This document shows, piece after piece, positions 49,133-58,178 of a stretch of 60,102 nt of DNA. The stretch is from Nocardia miyunensis NBRC 108239 (lineage in GTDB: Bacteria > Actinomycetota > Actinomycetes > Mycobacteriales > Mycobacteriaceae): the NCBI RefSeq assembly GCF_001613065.1, contig NZ_BDBQ01000098.1:1-60102 (forward strand), in the 5' to 3' direction. Under the pieces are notes generated by a model. The model did not search any database and was not told the origin of the DNA. It saw only the letters and a list, made by a program, of their open reading frames with translations. The position numbers and the translations under genes were made by a program. The number at the start of each line of letters is the position of its first letter. Positions within the stretch are counted from its first letter, which is position 1.

Positions 49133-49981
49133 TCAGCCGATCAGCGCGAGATCCTCCTCGGTGAGCCGCAGGTTCGCCGCGGCGATGTTCTGCTCGAGAT
49201 GCGCCGGATCCGAGGTACCCGGGATCAGCAGGATCGACGGCGACCGGGCCAGCAGCCAGGCCAGCGCGATCTGCTGCACCGACGCGCCGTGACGGGCGGC
49301 GACGGTGTCCAGGTGTTCGGCCAGCAGCGGCTGGAACCCACCCACCGGGAAGAACGGGACGAAGGCGATTCCAGCCTCGGCACAGGCGTCGACCAGCGGA
49401 TCCGCCTCGCGCATCGCGACGTTGTAGGCGTTCTGCACGCAGACGATCGGCGCGAGATCGCGAGCCTGATCGAACTGCGCCCGGGTAACGTTCGAGATGC
49501 CCAGATGCGCGATCAGGCCCTCCTCCTGGAGTTTCGCCAGCGCGGTCAGCGGCTGCTCGAGCGAGCCCTCCGCCGGGGCGACCGCCTCGCCCAGACGCAG
49601 ATTCACCACGTCCAGCCGGTCCACGCCGAGGGTGCGCAGATTCGCCTCGACGTTCTGCCGCAGGCCGTCGGGGGTCAGGCCCGGCGGGATCCCGGCGAAC
49701 TTGGTGACCAGCACCAGATCCTCCGGATATGGATGCAGTGCCGCCCGGAGCAGTTCGTTGGCGTTCATTCCCTCGCGGTCGTAGAACTGCGAGGTGTCGA
49801 AGTGATTCACGCCCAGTTCCACCGCGCGGCGCAGCAGCGCGATCGCGGTCTCGCGGGTCGGTTGCTTACCCTCCGGCCAGCCCGTCAGCTTCATGGTGCC
49901 GAATCCCATCCGGTTCACCCGGAAGGATCCCAAATGCCCCTCGCCTGCCGCGCGGGCCGAAATCGTCTGTGTCTCAGTCAT
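49133..49981 (-). CDS. Aldo/keto reductase (282 aa)
   Basis: NADPH-dependent (alpha/beta)8-barrel oxidoreductase. FGTMKLTGWPEGKQP at the N-terminus, VNHFDTSQFYDREGMNANELL with the catalytic Asp and Tyr, VTKFAGIP with the Lys, and IPGTSDPAHLEQNIAAANLRLTEEDL as cofactor clamp. The expected histidine motif is replaced: VVNLRLGEAV stands where DLYYLHRPD is usual, which is notable. Start ATG at 49981. Transcribed divergently from the HTH regulator, so probably regulated by it. Confidence 0.88.
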   Translation of the reverse strand: MTETQTISARAAGEGHLGSFRVNRMGFGTMKLTGWPEGKQPTRETAIALLRRAVELGVNHFDTSQFYDREGMNANELLRAALHPYPEDLVLVTKFAGIPPGLTPDGLRQNVEANLRTLGVDRLDVVNLRLGEAVAPAEGSLEQPLTALAKLQEEGLIAHLGISNVTRAQFDQARDLAPIVCVQNAYNVAMREADPLVDACAEAGIAFVPFFPVGGFQPLLAEHLDTVAARHGASVQQIALAWLLARSPSILLIPGTSDPAHLEQNIAAANLRLTEEDLALIG

Positions 49982-50076
49982 GTTCCCCAGCATGCCGATC
50001 GACGCGGGAGAAGTCCGCATTCGGCAACAAGCTGCCACGCGTTGACGACCGGAGCGAACCTCACGACACTCGAACC

Positions 50077-50709
50077 ATGGCCCAGACACAATCGGTCACC
50101 GTCGTGCGCGGTCACCAGGAACTCTCCGACCGCGCCGGGCACCTGTTCGAGGCCACCGCGATCAGCTTCGACTGCGCCGCCAAGGAGCACGCGACCTGGC
50201 ACAACGGCCGACATCAGAGGCTGAGTCCCACCGTCGCGCTGCGCAAGCTCTACCGGCCCTCGGCACTGCTGGACCCGTCGCTGTCGCAACACCTGCACAC
50301 CATGGTCGAGCGCGGCGCGGGTGTGCGGATCAGCGACGAGGAGATCAGCGAGACCATCATCCTGGACCGGCGGGTGGCCATTCTCGCCGGGGACACCTCC
50401 CACGGCCTGCGCAGCTACAGTATCGTCACGGTGCCGGAGGTGGTGCACGGCGTGGCGTCGCTGTTCGACGCGACCTGGCGCGCGGCAACGGAATTCGCCG
50501 TCTACGACCGCGATCTGGACGAATTGCGGCGGCTCGCACCGCGCATCCTGGATCAGCTCAACACCGGAGCCACCGACGAGACCGCCGCACGCGCGCTCGG
50601 GTTGTCGGTGCGCACCTACCGTCGCCGGGTCGCCGAACTCATGAGTGCGCTCGGTGCGAGCTCGCGTTTCCAGGCCGGAGCCCGTGCCCAGGAGCTCGGC
50701 CTCATCTGA
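50077..50709 (+). CDS. HTH transcriptional regulator with C-terminal LuxR-type domain (210 aa)
   Basis: The C-terminal 65 residues form a LuxR/GerE-like HTH: ILDQLNTGATDETAARALGLSVRTYRRRVAELMSALGASSRFQAGARAQELGLI. The N-terminal part may be a truncated TrmB/PLD-like effector region (LHTMVERGAGVRISDEEISETIILDRRVAILAGD), which resembles the sensing part of actinobacterial helix-turn-helix regulators that sit next to natural-product genes. Start ATG at 50077 lies 95 bases from the divergent aldo/keto reductase. Confidence 0.82.
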   Translation: MAQTQSVTVVRGHQELSDRAGHLFEATAISFDCAAKEHATWHNGRHQRLSPTVALRKLYRPSALLDPSLSQHLHTMVERGAGVRISDEEISETIILDRRVAILAGDTSHGLRSYSIVTVPEVVHGVASLFDATWRAATEFAVYDRDLDELRRLAPRILDQLNTGATDETAARALGLSVRTYRRRVAELMSALGASSRFQAGARAQELGLI

Positions 50710-50721
50710 GATTAGAAAGAC

Positions 50722-50735
50722 AAACTTGCAAGTTT
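50722..50735. promoter_or_regulatory. MarR-type operator palindrome
   Basis: AAACTTGCAAGTTT is a perfect 14-base palindrome, 25 bases before the MarR ATG. GTGCAACC follows with a related half-site. It is a likely autoregulatory site. Confidence 0.6.
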
Positions 50736-50760
50736 TAACTGTGCAACCTAGGCTTCAAAT

Positions 50761-51195
50761 ATGCGAGGCGAAGAGGAGTTGCTGACCACGGCCACCGCGG
50801 TGCGCCGTGCGATCAGCCTGCTCAAGCGTCGCACCCGGGAAACACAGACCCACGACCTGAGCCTGCCCGAGACCGCGGTCATGTCCCGCCTGGATCGCCA
50901 TGGGCCGGACAGCATTTCGGGTCTGGCCCGCTGGGAGCAGATCACTCCCCAGGCCATGGGCGCGACGGTCGGCGGCCTCGAGTCCCGGGGCCTGCTGCAC
51001 CGCATCCCCGATCCGCACGACAAGCGCCGCGGTCTGCTGTCCCTCACCGAAGCGGGCGCCGACCTGTTGCGCACCGCCCGCGACAACCGGACCGAGCAGA
51101 TCGCCCACGCACTGGCCGACAACTTCACCCCCGAGGAGATCGCGGAAATCCGCCGGGCAGCGACGCTGTTCGAGCGGATCGCCCAATTCCTCTGA
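50761..51195 (+). CDS. MarR family transcriptional regulator (144 aa)
   Basis: Winged HTH dimer regulator: LSLPETAVMSRLDRHGPDSISGLARWEQITPQAMGATVGGLESRGLLHRIPDPHDKRRGLLSLTEAG contains the recognition helix and the wing with DPHDKRR. Length is standard. It precedes a MFS transporter and an isochorismatase-like gene on the same strand, the usual layout of a MarR drug- or aromatic-responsive operon. Confidence 0.9.
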   Translation: MRGEEELLTTATAVRRAISLLKRRTRETQTHDLSLPETAVMSRLDRHGPDSISGLARWEQITPQAMGATVGGLESRGLLHRIPDPHDKRRGLLSLTEAGADLLRTARDNRTEQIAHALADNFTPEEIAEIRRAATLFERIAQFL

Positions 51196-51277
51196 CCCCC
51201 TTACCCTTTCACCGCATCGGCATATCCCGCCGATGCCTGCCCATGGCGTGGCCAGCACGCCGTGCCGAGGTACCAGC

Positions 51278-52675
51278 ATGCCCGAAACCCTGTCGGCGAC
51301 AACATCTCTCGCCGAACGCCCGTTCACCTGGCGGTTCACCGCACCGCTGTTCGTCGGATCGGCCCTGAACCCGGTCAACACCTCCCTGATCGCGACCGCA
51401 CTCGTACCCATCGCCGCGGGTGTGCACGTCTCGATCGGGCAGACCGCGGCGCTGGTGTCCGCGCTGTACGTGGCCAGCGCGATCGCACAGCCTACCGCGG
51501 GCAAGGCGGCCGATGTGTTCGGCCCGCGCCGCGTCTTCCTCACCGGAATCCTGCTCGTGCTGCTCGGCGGGCTGGTCGGCGGATTCGCCCCGACGCTGTC
51601 GCTGCTGCTGGTCAGCCGAATCCTCATCGGACTCGGCACATCCTGCGCGTATCCGACGGCCATGGTGCTCATTCGCCGCCGCGCCCAGAGCGCCGGACTG
51701 GCCCAACCGCCCGGCGGCGTGCTGGGCGGCCTGCAGATCGCGGGCATCGCCACCGCCTCCCTCGGACTGCCCCTGGGCGGCGTCCTGGTCCAGCTCGCCG
51801 GATGGCGGTCGGTGTTCTTCGTCAACGTGCCCGTCGCGTTGATCGCCCTGGTGTGCACGCTGCTGTGGGTGCCGAAGGACGAGCGCGACCGCACGCGGCG
51901 CTCCGCACGCGAGATCGCATCGCTGCTGGACGTCAGCGGGATCATCGGGTTCGCTGCCGCGATGTGCGCGCTGCTGCTGTTCCTGTCGCGTCTGCCGACG
52001 GTGAACTGGGCGCTGCTGGCCACCACCGCAGCGCTCTGGATCGCCGAGGTGCTCTGGGAACTGCGGGCGCGCACACCATTCCTGGATATCCGGCTGCTGG
52101 TCCGGAACATGGCGCTGACCCGCACCTACATTCGATTCAGCATGGTGCTGTTCTCCTCCTACCTGGTGCTCTACGGCATCACGCAGTGGCTCGAGGCCGA
52201 CCGTCATCTCTCGGAACTGGCCGCGGGACTGCTGCTGTTGCCGATGACGGTGATCGCCGGAGTGGTCATCGTGCCGATCTCACGCCGCAATCTCGTTCGC
52301 GGACCGGTGACCTGGGCGGCGCTGTCCTGCGTACTCGCCGCGGTAGCCGCGCTGTTCCTGGGCTCACCGGCCTGGCTGATCCTGGTCGTGGTGATCACCA
52401 TTCTGCTGGGCTTCGCCCAGGGCACGGCCAGCAGCAATCAGCTCGTCCTCTACGCCCAGGCTCCGCAGGAGCTGCTGGGCACCGCCTCGGGACTGATGCG
52501 CTCGTTCGGTTATCTCGGTTCCATCGCCTCCTCGGCGATCACCGGAATCGTGTTCCGCGACAACGTCTCCGACTCCGGCGTCTCGGTGATCGCGTGGATC
52601 ATGATCGGCGTCAGCACCGTCCTGCTCGTACTCACCGTGCTGGATCGCCGCCTGCCCCGCACCGCGACCAACTGA
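51278..52675 (+). CDS. MFS transporter, DHA2-like 14-helix type (465 aa)
   Basis: Membrane transporter with repeated hydrophobic segments. GKAADVFGPRRVFLTG corresponds to the loop 2-3 motif; RILIGLGTSCAYPTAMVLIRRR and GGVLGGLQIAGIATASLGLPLGGVLVQLAGWRSVFFVNVP are typical motif C regions of drug exporters. ATG at 51278 follows GAGG. In operon context with MarR it is probably an efflux pump induced by its substrate. Confidence 0.88.
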   Translation: MPETLSATTSLAERPFTWRFTAPLFVGSALNPVNTSLIATALVPIAAGVHVSIGQTAALVSALYVASAIAQPTAGKAADVFGPRRVFLTGILLVLLGGLVGGFAPTLSLLLVSRILIGLGTSCAYPTAMVLIRRRAQSAGLAQPPGGVLGGLQIAGIATASLGLPLGGVLVQLAGWRSVFFVNVPVALIALVCTLLWVPKDERDRTRRSAREIASLLDVSGIIGFAAAMCALLLFLSRLPTVNWALLATTAALWIAEVLWELRARTPFLDIRLLVRNMALTRTYIRFSMVLFSSYLVLYGITQWLEADRHLSELAAGLLLLPMTVIAGVVIVPISRRNLVRGPVTWAALSCVLAAVAALFLGSPAWLILVVVITILLGFAQGTASSNQLVLYAQAPQELLGTASGLMRSFGYLGSIASSAITGIVFRDNVSDSGVSVIAWIMIGVSTVLLVLTVLDRRLPRTATN

Positions 52676-52734
52676 ATCCGCGCCCGAATACAACCGCACC
52701 CCAACATATCCGAACCGATCATCGAAGGAAGTCC

Positions 52735-53292
52735 ATGCCCATCACGACCATCGACCCCACCTCCGCCCTGCTCGTCATCGACCTGCAGAACGGGCTCGCC
52801 GATGCGCCGACCATCGAACCCGTCGCCGATATCGCCACTCGCACAGGACAACTCGCGGATGCGTTCCGCCGCGACGGACAGCACGTCGTACTGGTCAACG
52901 CCGTCGGCCGCGCCCCCGGACGCACCGAGCAGGGCGCGCGCCACGACGGGCAGTTCCCCGACGGCTGGGCCGACCTGATGCCCGCACTGGGCCGGACCGA
53001 GCGCGACCACGTCGTCTCCAAGTCCCGCTGGGGCGCGTTCCACGACACCGGCCTGCACGAACACCTCACCGCTCTCGGGGTCACCCAGGTCGTCATCGCC
53101 GGTGTGGCAACGAGTTTCGGCGTCGAATCCACCGCGCGGGCCGCCTACGACCACGGCTACCACGTCACCATCGCCACCGATGCGGTCACCGACCTGGACG
53201 CCGCGGCCCACGCCCACGCCCTCACCCACGTCTTCCCCCGCCTCGGCGAAACCGGCACCGTAGCCGAGATCACCGCAGCGCTGGCGCGATAA
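52735..53292 (+). CDS. Isochorismatase-like family protein (185 aa)
   Basis: Cysteine-hydrolase fold: LLVIDLQNGLAD with the catalytic Asp, VVSKSRWGAFHDTGLHEHL with the Lys. In GVATSFGVESTARAAYDHGYHV the usual catalytic Cys is replaced by Gly, as in isochorismatases such as EntB/PhzD, so a hydrolysis by vinyl ether cleavage rather than a thiol enzyme is conceivable. AAGGAA precedes the ATG. Last gene of the MarR operon. Confidence 0.85.
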   Translation: MPITTIDPTSALLVIDLQNGLADAPTIEPVADIATRTGQLADAFRRDGQHVVLVNAVGRAPGRTEQGARHDGQFPDGWADLMPALGRTERDHVVSKSRWGAFHDTGLHEHLTALGVTQVVIAGVATSFGVESTARAAYDHGYHVTIATDAVTDLDAAAHAHALTHVFPRLGETGTVAEITAALAR

Positions 53293-53463
53293 CAGCCCAA
53301 CCGACCTTCCTGCGCGAACCACATTGCGCCACAACCCGCCCCGGCCCCCCGCATGCCGATTCGCGCGGGCCGGGCGAATTCGCTACCCTGGCCGTCCGCT
53401 ACCCGCTCACCGCACGCCGCGGCGAACGACCGCCGGCACACGGGATCTCGGTATCGGGTGGGG

Positions 53464-54684
53464 TCAGTTTGGGCGCCAGCTGGCGAAGGGCTGGGACGGG
53501 GCGAAGGTGACCGGGAGGGTGGCCAGGGCGCGGTGGAAAGGTCCTGGGCGCCAGATCAAATCGTTGGGGTCGACCGATAGCTCGATCTCGGGCAGGGCAT
53601 CGAGAAGTTGGTCGACGCCGTCCTGGGCGATCAGGTAGGCCGACTGGCTGGCCGGACAGGCGTGCGGACCGGCGCCCCAGGCCAGGTGGGATCGGTTGCC
53701 GGTGTAGTTGCCGCCGCTGACGGCCGGGTCGTTGTTGCACGCCGCGATGCTGATGATCACCGGCTGGTGGGCGGGCAGCCACACGTCGTCGAGCAGGACC
53801 GGCTGGCGCGGATAGGTCATACAGAAATTCGCGATCGGCGGGTCCAGGAACAGCACCTCGTCGAGCGCGTCGCGGGTGGACAGGCTGCCACCGAGCAGGC
53901 TGCCCGCGAAACGGTCATTGGTCAGGATCACCAGCAGCGTATTGGCGATGAGGTTGTGCACCGGCTCGACGCCCGCGCCGTACAGCGGCACGAGTTGCTC
54001 GATCACCTCCTGATCGGCGAATCCGGCCGGATGCTGCACCAATCGGGTGGTGACGTCGTCGCCCGGGTCGGCGCGTTTGCCCGCGACGAGTTCGCTCAGC
54101 GCCTCGACGACCATCGTGTTCCCGGCCGCGGCGTCCTCGCCCTCGAAGATGGTCATGACGCCCGTCGCGACCCGCTGCCCGATCTCGGGTGAGCAGCCGA
54201 GCATCGCGTTGACCACCTGAAAGGCCAGCGGCCGTGCGTAATCCGCGATCAGATCGGCCGACCCGGCCTCACAGAACTGGCCGATCAGCGGCACCGCGAT
54301 CCGCTCCACCACCGCGTGCAGACCGTGCAGATCGACCGCCTGCAGGGCCGCGACGTTGGCATCCCGGTAGCGCCGATGTTCCTCGCCCGAACTGCGCATC
54401 GCGTTGGGCCGCCACGCCAGCATCGGTTTCACGGGACATTCATCAGGAATATCCTTTTCCCACGAACGCGGATCGACCGGAAAATGTGCGGGATCGTGCA
54501 GAATCTGCACCGCGGTGCGGTAGCCGATCACCAGGGTGGCGGGAACTCCCGGCGACAGTTCGACCGGAACCAGCGACCCGTACCGCTTGCGCATGTCCCG
54601 GTAACTGTCATGCGGCATGGCGGCGAATTCCGGGCTGTACAGGGCGATGCGATCGCCATCGGTGTACGTCGGCGGATTGATCAT
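53464..54684 (-). CDS. Unusual cytochrome P450, CYP157-like (406 aa)
   Basis: The heme loop WGAGPHACPA supplies the thiolate, so it is a P450. The K-helix ExxR is missing: the segment DEVLFLDPPIANF has no Arg. The I-helix is GAGVEPVHNL, with Pro where the oxygen-activating Thr is normally found. CYP157-family enzymes from Streptomyces conservons likewise lack ExxR. A normal P450 reaction is therefore uncertain. ATG at 54684 is divergent from a histidine kinase gene. Confidence 0.85.
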   Translation of the reverse strand: MINPPTYTDGDRIALYSPEFAAMPHDSYRDMRKRYGSLVPVELSPGVPATLVIGYRTAVQILHDPAHFPVDPRSWEKDIPDECPVKPMLAWRPNAMRSSGEEHRRYRDANVAALQAVDLHGLHAVVERIAVPLIGQFCEAGSADLIADYARPLAFQVVNAMLGCSPEIGQRVATGVMTIFEGEDAAAGNTMVVEALSELVAGKRADPGDDVTTRLVQHPAGFADQEVIEQLVPLYGAGVEPVHNLIANTLLVILTNDRFAGSLLGGSLSTRDALDEVLFLDPPIANFCMTYPRQPVLLDDVWLPAHQPVIISIAACNNDPAVSGGNYTGNRSHLAWGAGPHACPASQSAYLIAQDGVDQLLDALPEIELSVDPNDLIWRPGPFHRALATLPVTFAPSQPFASWRPN

Positions 54685-55006
54685 TCAGGCTTCACCTCGA
54701 CCTCGGTCCGGTCGTGCAGACCGACGGCACGGCATGTGAAGCCCGTCCGTCGGCGCGGATTCTGTGTTCGTGCGTGCCGTGTGCGACATATCCTCGATCA
54801 GGGTTGTAATCGGTTGAGCACGAGAGGGAACGGAGCACGACCATCTACCACGACCTCGAAAGACATTGCTCCTCACCCCATTCCTGAGCCAGCAGCATAG
54901 CAGTGGTGATCAACTTCGCATCGATGGCCACGGGGCGATGTCGGCGACCATCGGCCATTGTTCTTCCCGCCGAACCGGATTCGCTGTGGTAACGGTGTCA
55001 TAAAGT
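54685..55006. other. Intergenic region between the P450 and the histidine kinase
   Basis: About 320 bases without a gene. It presumably holds two divergent promoters. I find no strong palindrome or repeat. The segment just before 55007 ends in TAAAGTATG, which would suit a leaderless kinase transcript. Confidence 0.3.
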
Positions 55007-57277
55007 ATGAGGGCGGGTCGGCGGTCGGATGAGACAGGGCGGGTGATTGCGATGGTGGACGGTCGCGTCGCCATCGCCGACCGCTTCCGGCGGCTGGCCG
55101 GTCGCATCGTCGCCGTCGGCTATCTCATCGGTCTCGTGCTCGTCGTCCCCGATATGAGCGATCAGGCCGCAATGGCGGCCGCGTGGTGGACCCCGTTCGC
55201 CGTCGCCGTGGTGTTCGGGCCCGGAATTACCATGGGCGCGTTGAGCTTTCATCCCGATTCGGAGTGGATGCGGTGGGCCGCGGCGCTCGCGGCGGTGGGT
55301 TATCCGGTGGCGGCCGGGGCCTGGCTCATCGCCTGGCAGCGCAATCCGCTGCACGCCGATCAATGGCTCGCGGATGTGCCCGCGCTGGCCGGACTGGCCG
55401 CCGCGGTCGTCTGGCCCGCGTGGGCGAGCCTGCTGGTGCTCGGCATCGCGGCGTTCACCGCAACGGTGGTCAATCACACCGGCCGTGCGCCGGAGGTCAA
55501 CGTGCCCTTCGTGCCGGATCTGCTCTACGCCGGCGGTTTCAGCGCCCTGTTCGTGGCCGCCCTGCTGATGTTCGTGCGCACCGGCCGTCAGTTGCAGACG
55601 ATCCAGACCGGCGCACTCCGGGGCGCGGCATCGGCCGCGGCCATGCGCGGTCGCGCGGACGAGCGCGCGCGATTCGCCGCGCTGACCCACGACTGGGTGA
55701 TGTCCACTCTGTTGACCGCCGCGCGCGGCGGTGAGCGGGACACCGTGCGGCGGCAGGCCCTGCGCACGCTGAACTACCTCGACGATCTCGAACATCCGTT
55801 CGGGCGGGTGCTCGATGCGCGCGATACCGCGGTCCGGTTGCGTGCGGCGATAACGCACATCGATCCGAACCTGCCGATCACCGTCGAGGTCTCGCCCGAG
55901 GTCGAGCGGTGGGCGTTCCCCGCCGCACCGGTGAGCGTGACCGCGGCGGCCGCCGGCGAAGCGGTTCGAAACAGCTTGCGGCACGCGGGATCCGGTGCAT
56001 ACCGCCACGTCGGCATTCACCTCGGCAGTGCCGGATTCCAGGTGATCGTGAGCGACGACGGCGTCGGCTTCGACACCGACGCCGAGCGGCCGGACCGGCT
56101 CGGCATCACGCTCAGCATCCGGGCCAGAATGCGGCAGCTGGGCGGTGGCAGCGCCACGATAACGTCCACTCCCGGCGCGGGAACCACCGTCCGGCTGGCC
56201 TGGGCGGGCCCGCTCATCGATCGTCGCGCCGCGGTGGACGAGTACGGCGGTCCGGTCGCGAAATCCCTTGCGCCGCTGAGTATGCGGACACTGCTCGGCA
56301 TGCGCGCGCCCGCGGCGAGACTGCTCGTCGCGTGCTATCTCCTCGCCTACGCCGTCTCGATCGCCACCACCTCGGCGCTGTTCTCCGACCCGTGGCCCAC
56401 CCTGGCCTGCCTGGTTCTCACCACGGTAGCGACGGCCGCGGTCCTGGCCGTGCCGGGCGACCCGCCGTCGCCGGCAGCCTCGCTGGCCATCCTCGTCGCG
56501 GGCGGTCCGGCCCAGTTCGCGATCGTCTCCGCCGTGGGCTCGATGTGGCACGACACGACTGTGCAGGAATGGTCCCTCGGCTCCGCCGGGGCGATGTGCA
56601 CCTTCATGTGCCTGCGCGGCCGCGTCGCGCCGGGCTGGCTCGCGATGGTGCTCGTCTTCGCTGAATTCGCGTTCCGGACCGGCCTGCCCGCCGACGGGGC
56701 CCGCGGATTCACCGTCCCGTTCCTCTATCTCGCACCGCTGATCGCCGCGACGTTCTTCGCCCGGATCATCCGCCCGGTCGCGGACACGGTCCTGGATCTG
56801 CGCGCGGAGACCCTGCACCGGGTCTCCGCCGAAGCCGCCGAAGCGGCCGCGATCGCCGAGCGGGACCGGCAACTGCATCGCCTGGGCCGGCTCACCCGGC
56901 CGCTGCTGGAACGGCTCGCCGGTTCCGAACCCATCGACGACGTCCGAGACGAGTGCGCTTTGCAGGAAGCCGAACTGCGCGATGCACTTCGGGCTCCCCA
57001 ACTCGCGCATTCACCCGTCGTGGCGGCCGCCCGCGCGGCACGCAGCCGCGGCGTCGAGGTGCTGCTCTACGACGAACACGGACTCGACGACGTCGCCGAG
57101 CAGGTCATCCAGCGTCTGCGCAGGGTGGCCGTCGCCGAACTCGATTGCGCCCGAGACGGTTCCGTCGTCGTCCGCATCCAACGCCCCGGCCGGCGCCCGT
57201 TGGTCACCATCGTCGCCGATGGTTCGGGCGGCACGCGCCGCACCGAACTCGACCAGGAGGCGCGAGGGATGACCTGA
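55007..57277 (+). CDS. Membrane histidine kinase with two hydrophobic blocks (756 aa)
   Basis: Residues 25-190 form about six helices. A linker and HisKA_3-like helix follow (ALTHDWVMSTLL, His228 as the phosphorylated site), and a HATPase domain with N box E318AVRNSLRHA, G1 SDDGVGFD and G2 around residue 380 (LGGGSATITSTPGAGTT). A second hydrophobic block (about 435-590, six helices) follows, then a helical, coiled-coil-like segment (600-650) and a C-terminal domain resembling a degenerate ATPase without the N or G1 boxes. This layout looks like two kinases joined, the second decayed. No response regulator gene is adjacent. Alternative starts are at 55043 (GTG) and 55052 (ATG). Confidence 0.78.
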   Translation: MRAGRRSDETGRVIAMVDGRVAIADRFRRLAGRIVAVGYLIGLVLVVPDMSDQAAMAAAWWTPFAVAVVFGPGITMGALSFHPDSEWMRWAAALAAVGYPVAAGAWLIAWQRNPLHADQWLADVPALAGLAAAVVWPAWASLLVLGIAAFTATVVNHTGRAPEVNVPFVPDLLYAGGFSALFVAALLMFVRTGRQLQTIQTGALRGAASAAAMRGRADERARFAALTHDWVMSTLLTAARGGERDTVRRQALRTLNYLDDLEHPFGRVLDARDTAVRLRAAITHIDPNLPITVEVSPEVERWAFPAAPVSVTAAAAGEAVRNSLRHAGSGAYRHVGIHLGSAGFQVIVSDDGVGFDTDAERPDRLGITLSIRARMRQLGGGSATITSTPGAGTTVRLAWAGPLIDRRAAVDEYGGPVAKSLAPLSMRTLLGMRAPAARLLVACYLLAYAVSIATTSALFSDPWPTLACLVLTTVATAAVLAVPGDPPSPAASLAILVAGGPAQFAIVSAVGSMWHDTTVQEWSLGSAGAMCTFMCLRGRVAPGWLAMVLVFAEFAFRTGLPADGARGFTVPFLYLAPLIAATFFARIIRPVADTVLDLRAETLHRVSAEAAEAAAIAERDRQLHRLGRLTRPLLERLAGSEPIDDVRDECALQEAELRDALRAPQLAHSPVVAAARAARSRGVEVLLYDEHGLDDVAEQVIQRLRRVAVAELDCARDGSVVVRIQRPGRRPLVTIVADGSGGTRRTELDQEARGMT

Positions 57278-57286
57278 GGGGATCGG

Positions 57287-58000
57287 TCACCCGCCCGCAG
57301 ATTCGGAACCGTGTTGCGTACCAACGGCGTTGGTGACGAGATGCAGCCGACGCTGCCGTGGATGGGTCAGCGCGGGAACCAACAGGGTGGGCATCCCGAC
57401 CTCGATCGCGACGCCGTCCCGGGACGCGCGATCGCCGACCATGAGCGTCTGCTCGGCGTGAGTGCCGAGAAATTCCAGGGCCAGCCGGAATATGGCGGGG
57501 TCGGGCTTCTGAATTCCCTGCTCGCCGGACAATACGAAGGTATCGATCGAATCGAGCAGACCCGCCTCCCCGAACATGGGACGGATATCGAAGTGGATAT
57601 TGCTCAGCACACCGATCCGGCAATTCCGCTGGCGGAGAGATGCGATGGTTTCGGCGGCGTCGACAGCGAAGATGTTGTACGCCGGATCGGAATCCACCGC
57701 GAACAACGCATCGGCGAGTTCGTCGTCCAGACCGGCGTCGGCGAACACCGTGTAATAGGTCTCCCGGTGCCGCGCGGCGCTGGTGTTCCCCTGCGGCGAC
57801 TGGAGACGGTTCGGCTCACCCGCGGCGACCCGGATATCACGCAGTAATGCGCGGACCGCGTCATCATCGTGTTCCCGGCGGGCCAGCCGCAACGCCTCGC
57901 GCGCCCAATCCCGCTGCGTCAGTTCGGATACTAGCGTGCCTCGCCAGTCGAAAACGACAGCCCGGATCGGATGCGGCTTGGAATCTTCGGATGTCGACAT
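57287..58000 (-). CDS. HAD-superfamily hydrolase (237 aa)
   Basis: Phosphatase-fold protein: motif I VVFDWRGTLV (DxxGT type; the second Asp of the usual DxDxT is Arg here), motif II IGVLSNIHFDIRP, motif III KPDPAIFRLALE, motif IV MVGDRASRDGVA. A helical cap domain lies between motifs I and II. ATG at 58000 is chosen. Convergent overlap with the kinase gene is not present; 9 bases separate the ends. Confidence 0.85.
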   Translation of the reverse strand: MSTSEDSKPHPIRAVVFDWRGTLVSELTQRDWAREALRLARREHDDDAVRALLRDIRVAAGEPNRLQSPQGNTSAARHRETYYTVFADAGLDDELADALFAVDSDPAYNIFAVDAAETIASLRQRNCRIGVLSNIHFDIRPMFGEAGLLDSIDTFVLSGEQGIQKPDPAIFRLALEFLGTHAEQTLMVGDRASRDGVAIEVGMPTLLVPALTHPRQRRLHLVTNAVGTQHGSESAGG

Positions 58001-58178
58001 AGCTGCGCACACTATCGGCAACCTCCGTTCGATCCGCCGCCGCTCACAACTGCCAGGCACCGTGACCGGAACGGGTGTTGGCGGACCCCTCGCGGATCAA
58101 CTCGCCGCGGGTCGCATGTTCCGCTTCGGCCGGGACGGCGTGTTCGGCGATACAGAGCCCCCGGATATGCCGAGGCCG

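Noticed and set aside
54998..57010. A 670-codon open frame antisense to the histidine kinase
   Set aside because: Composition dominated by Arg, Gly and Gln; the opposite strand has clear kinase boxes and membrane helices.
58010..58178. Plus-strand peptide ending DQLAAGRMFRFGRDGVFGDTEPP
   Set aside because: Looks like protein, but no start or family could be identified, and it lies in a 178-base gap.
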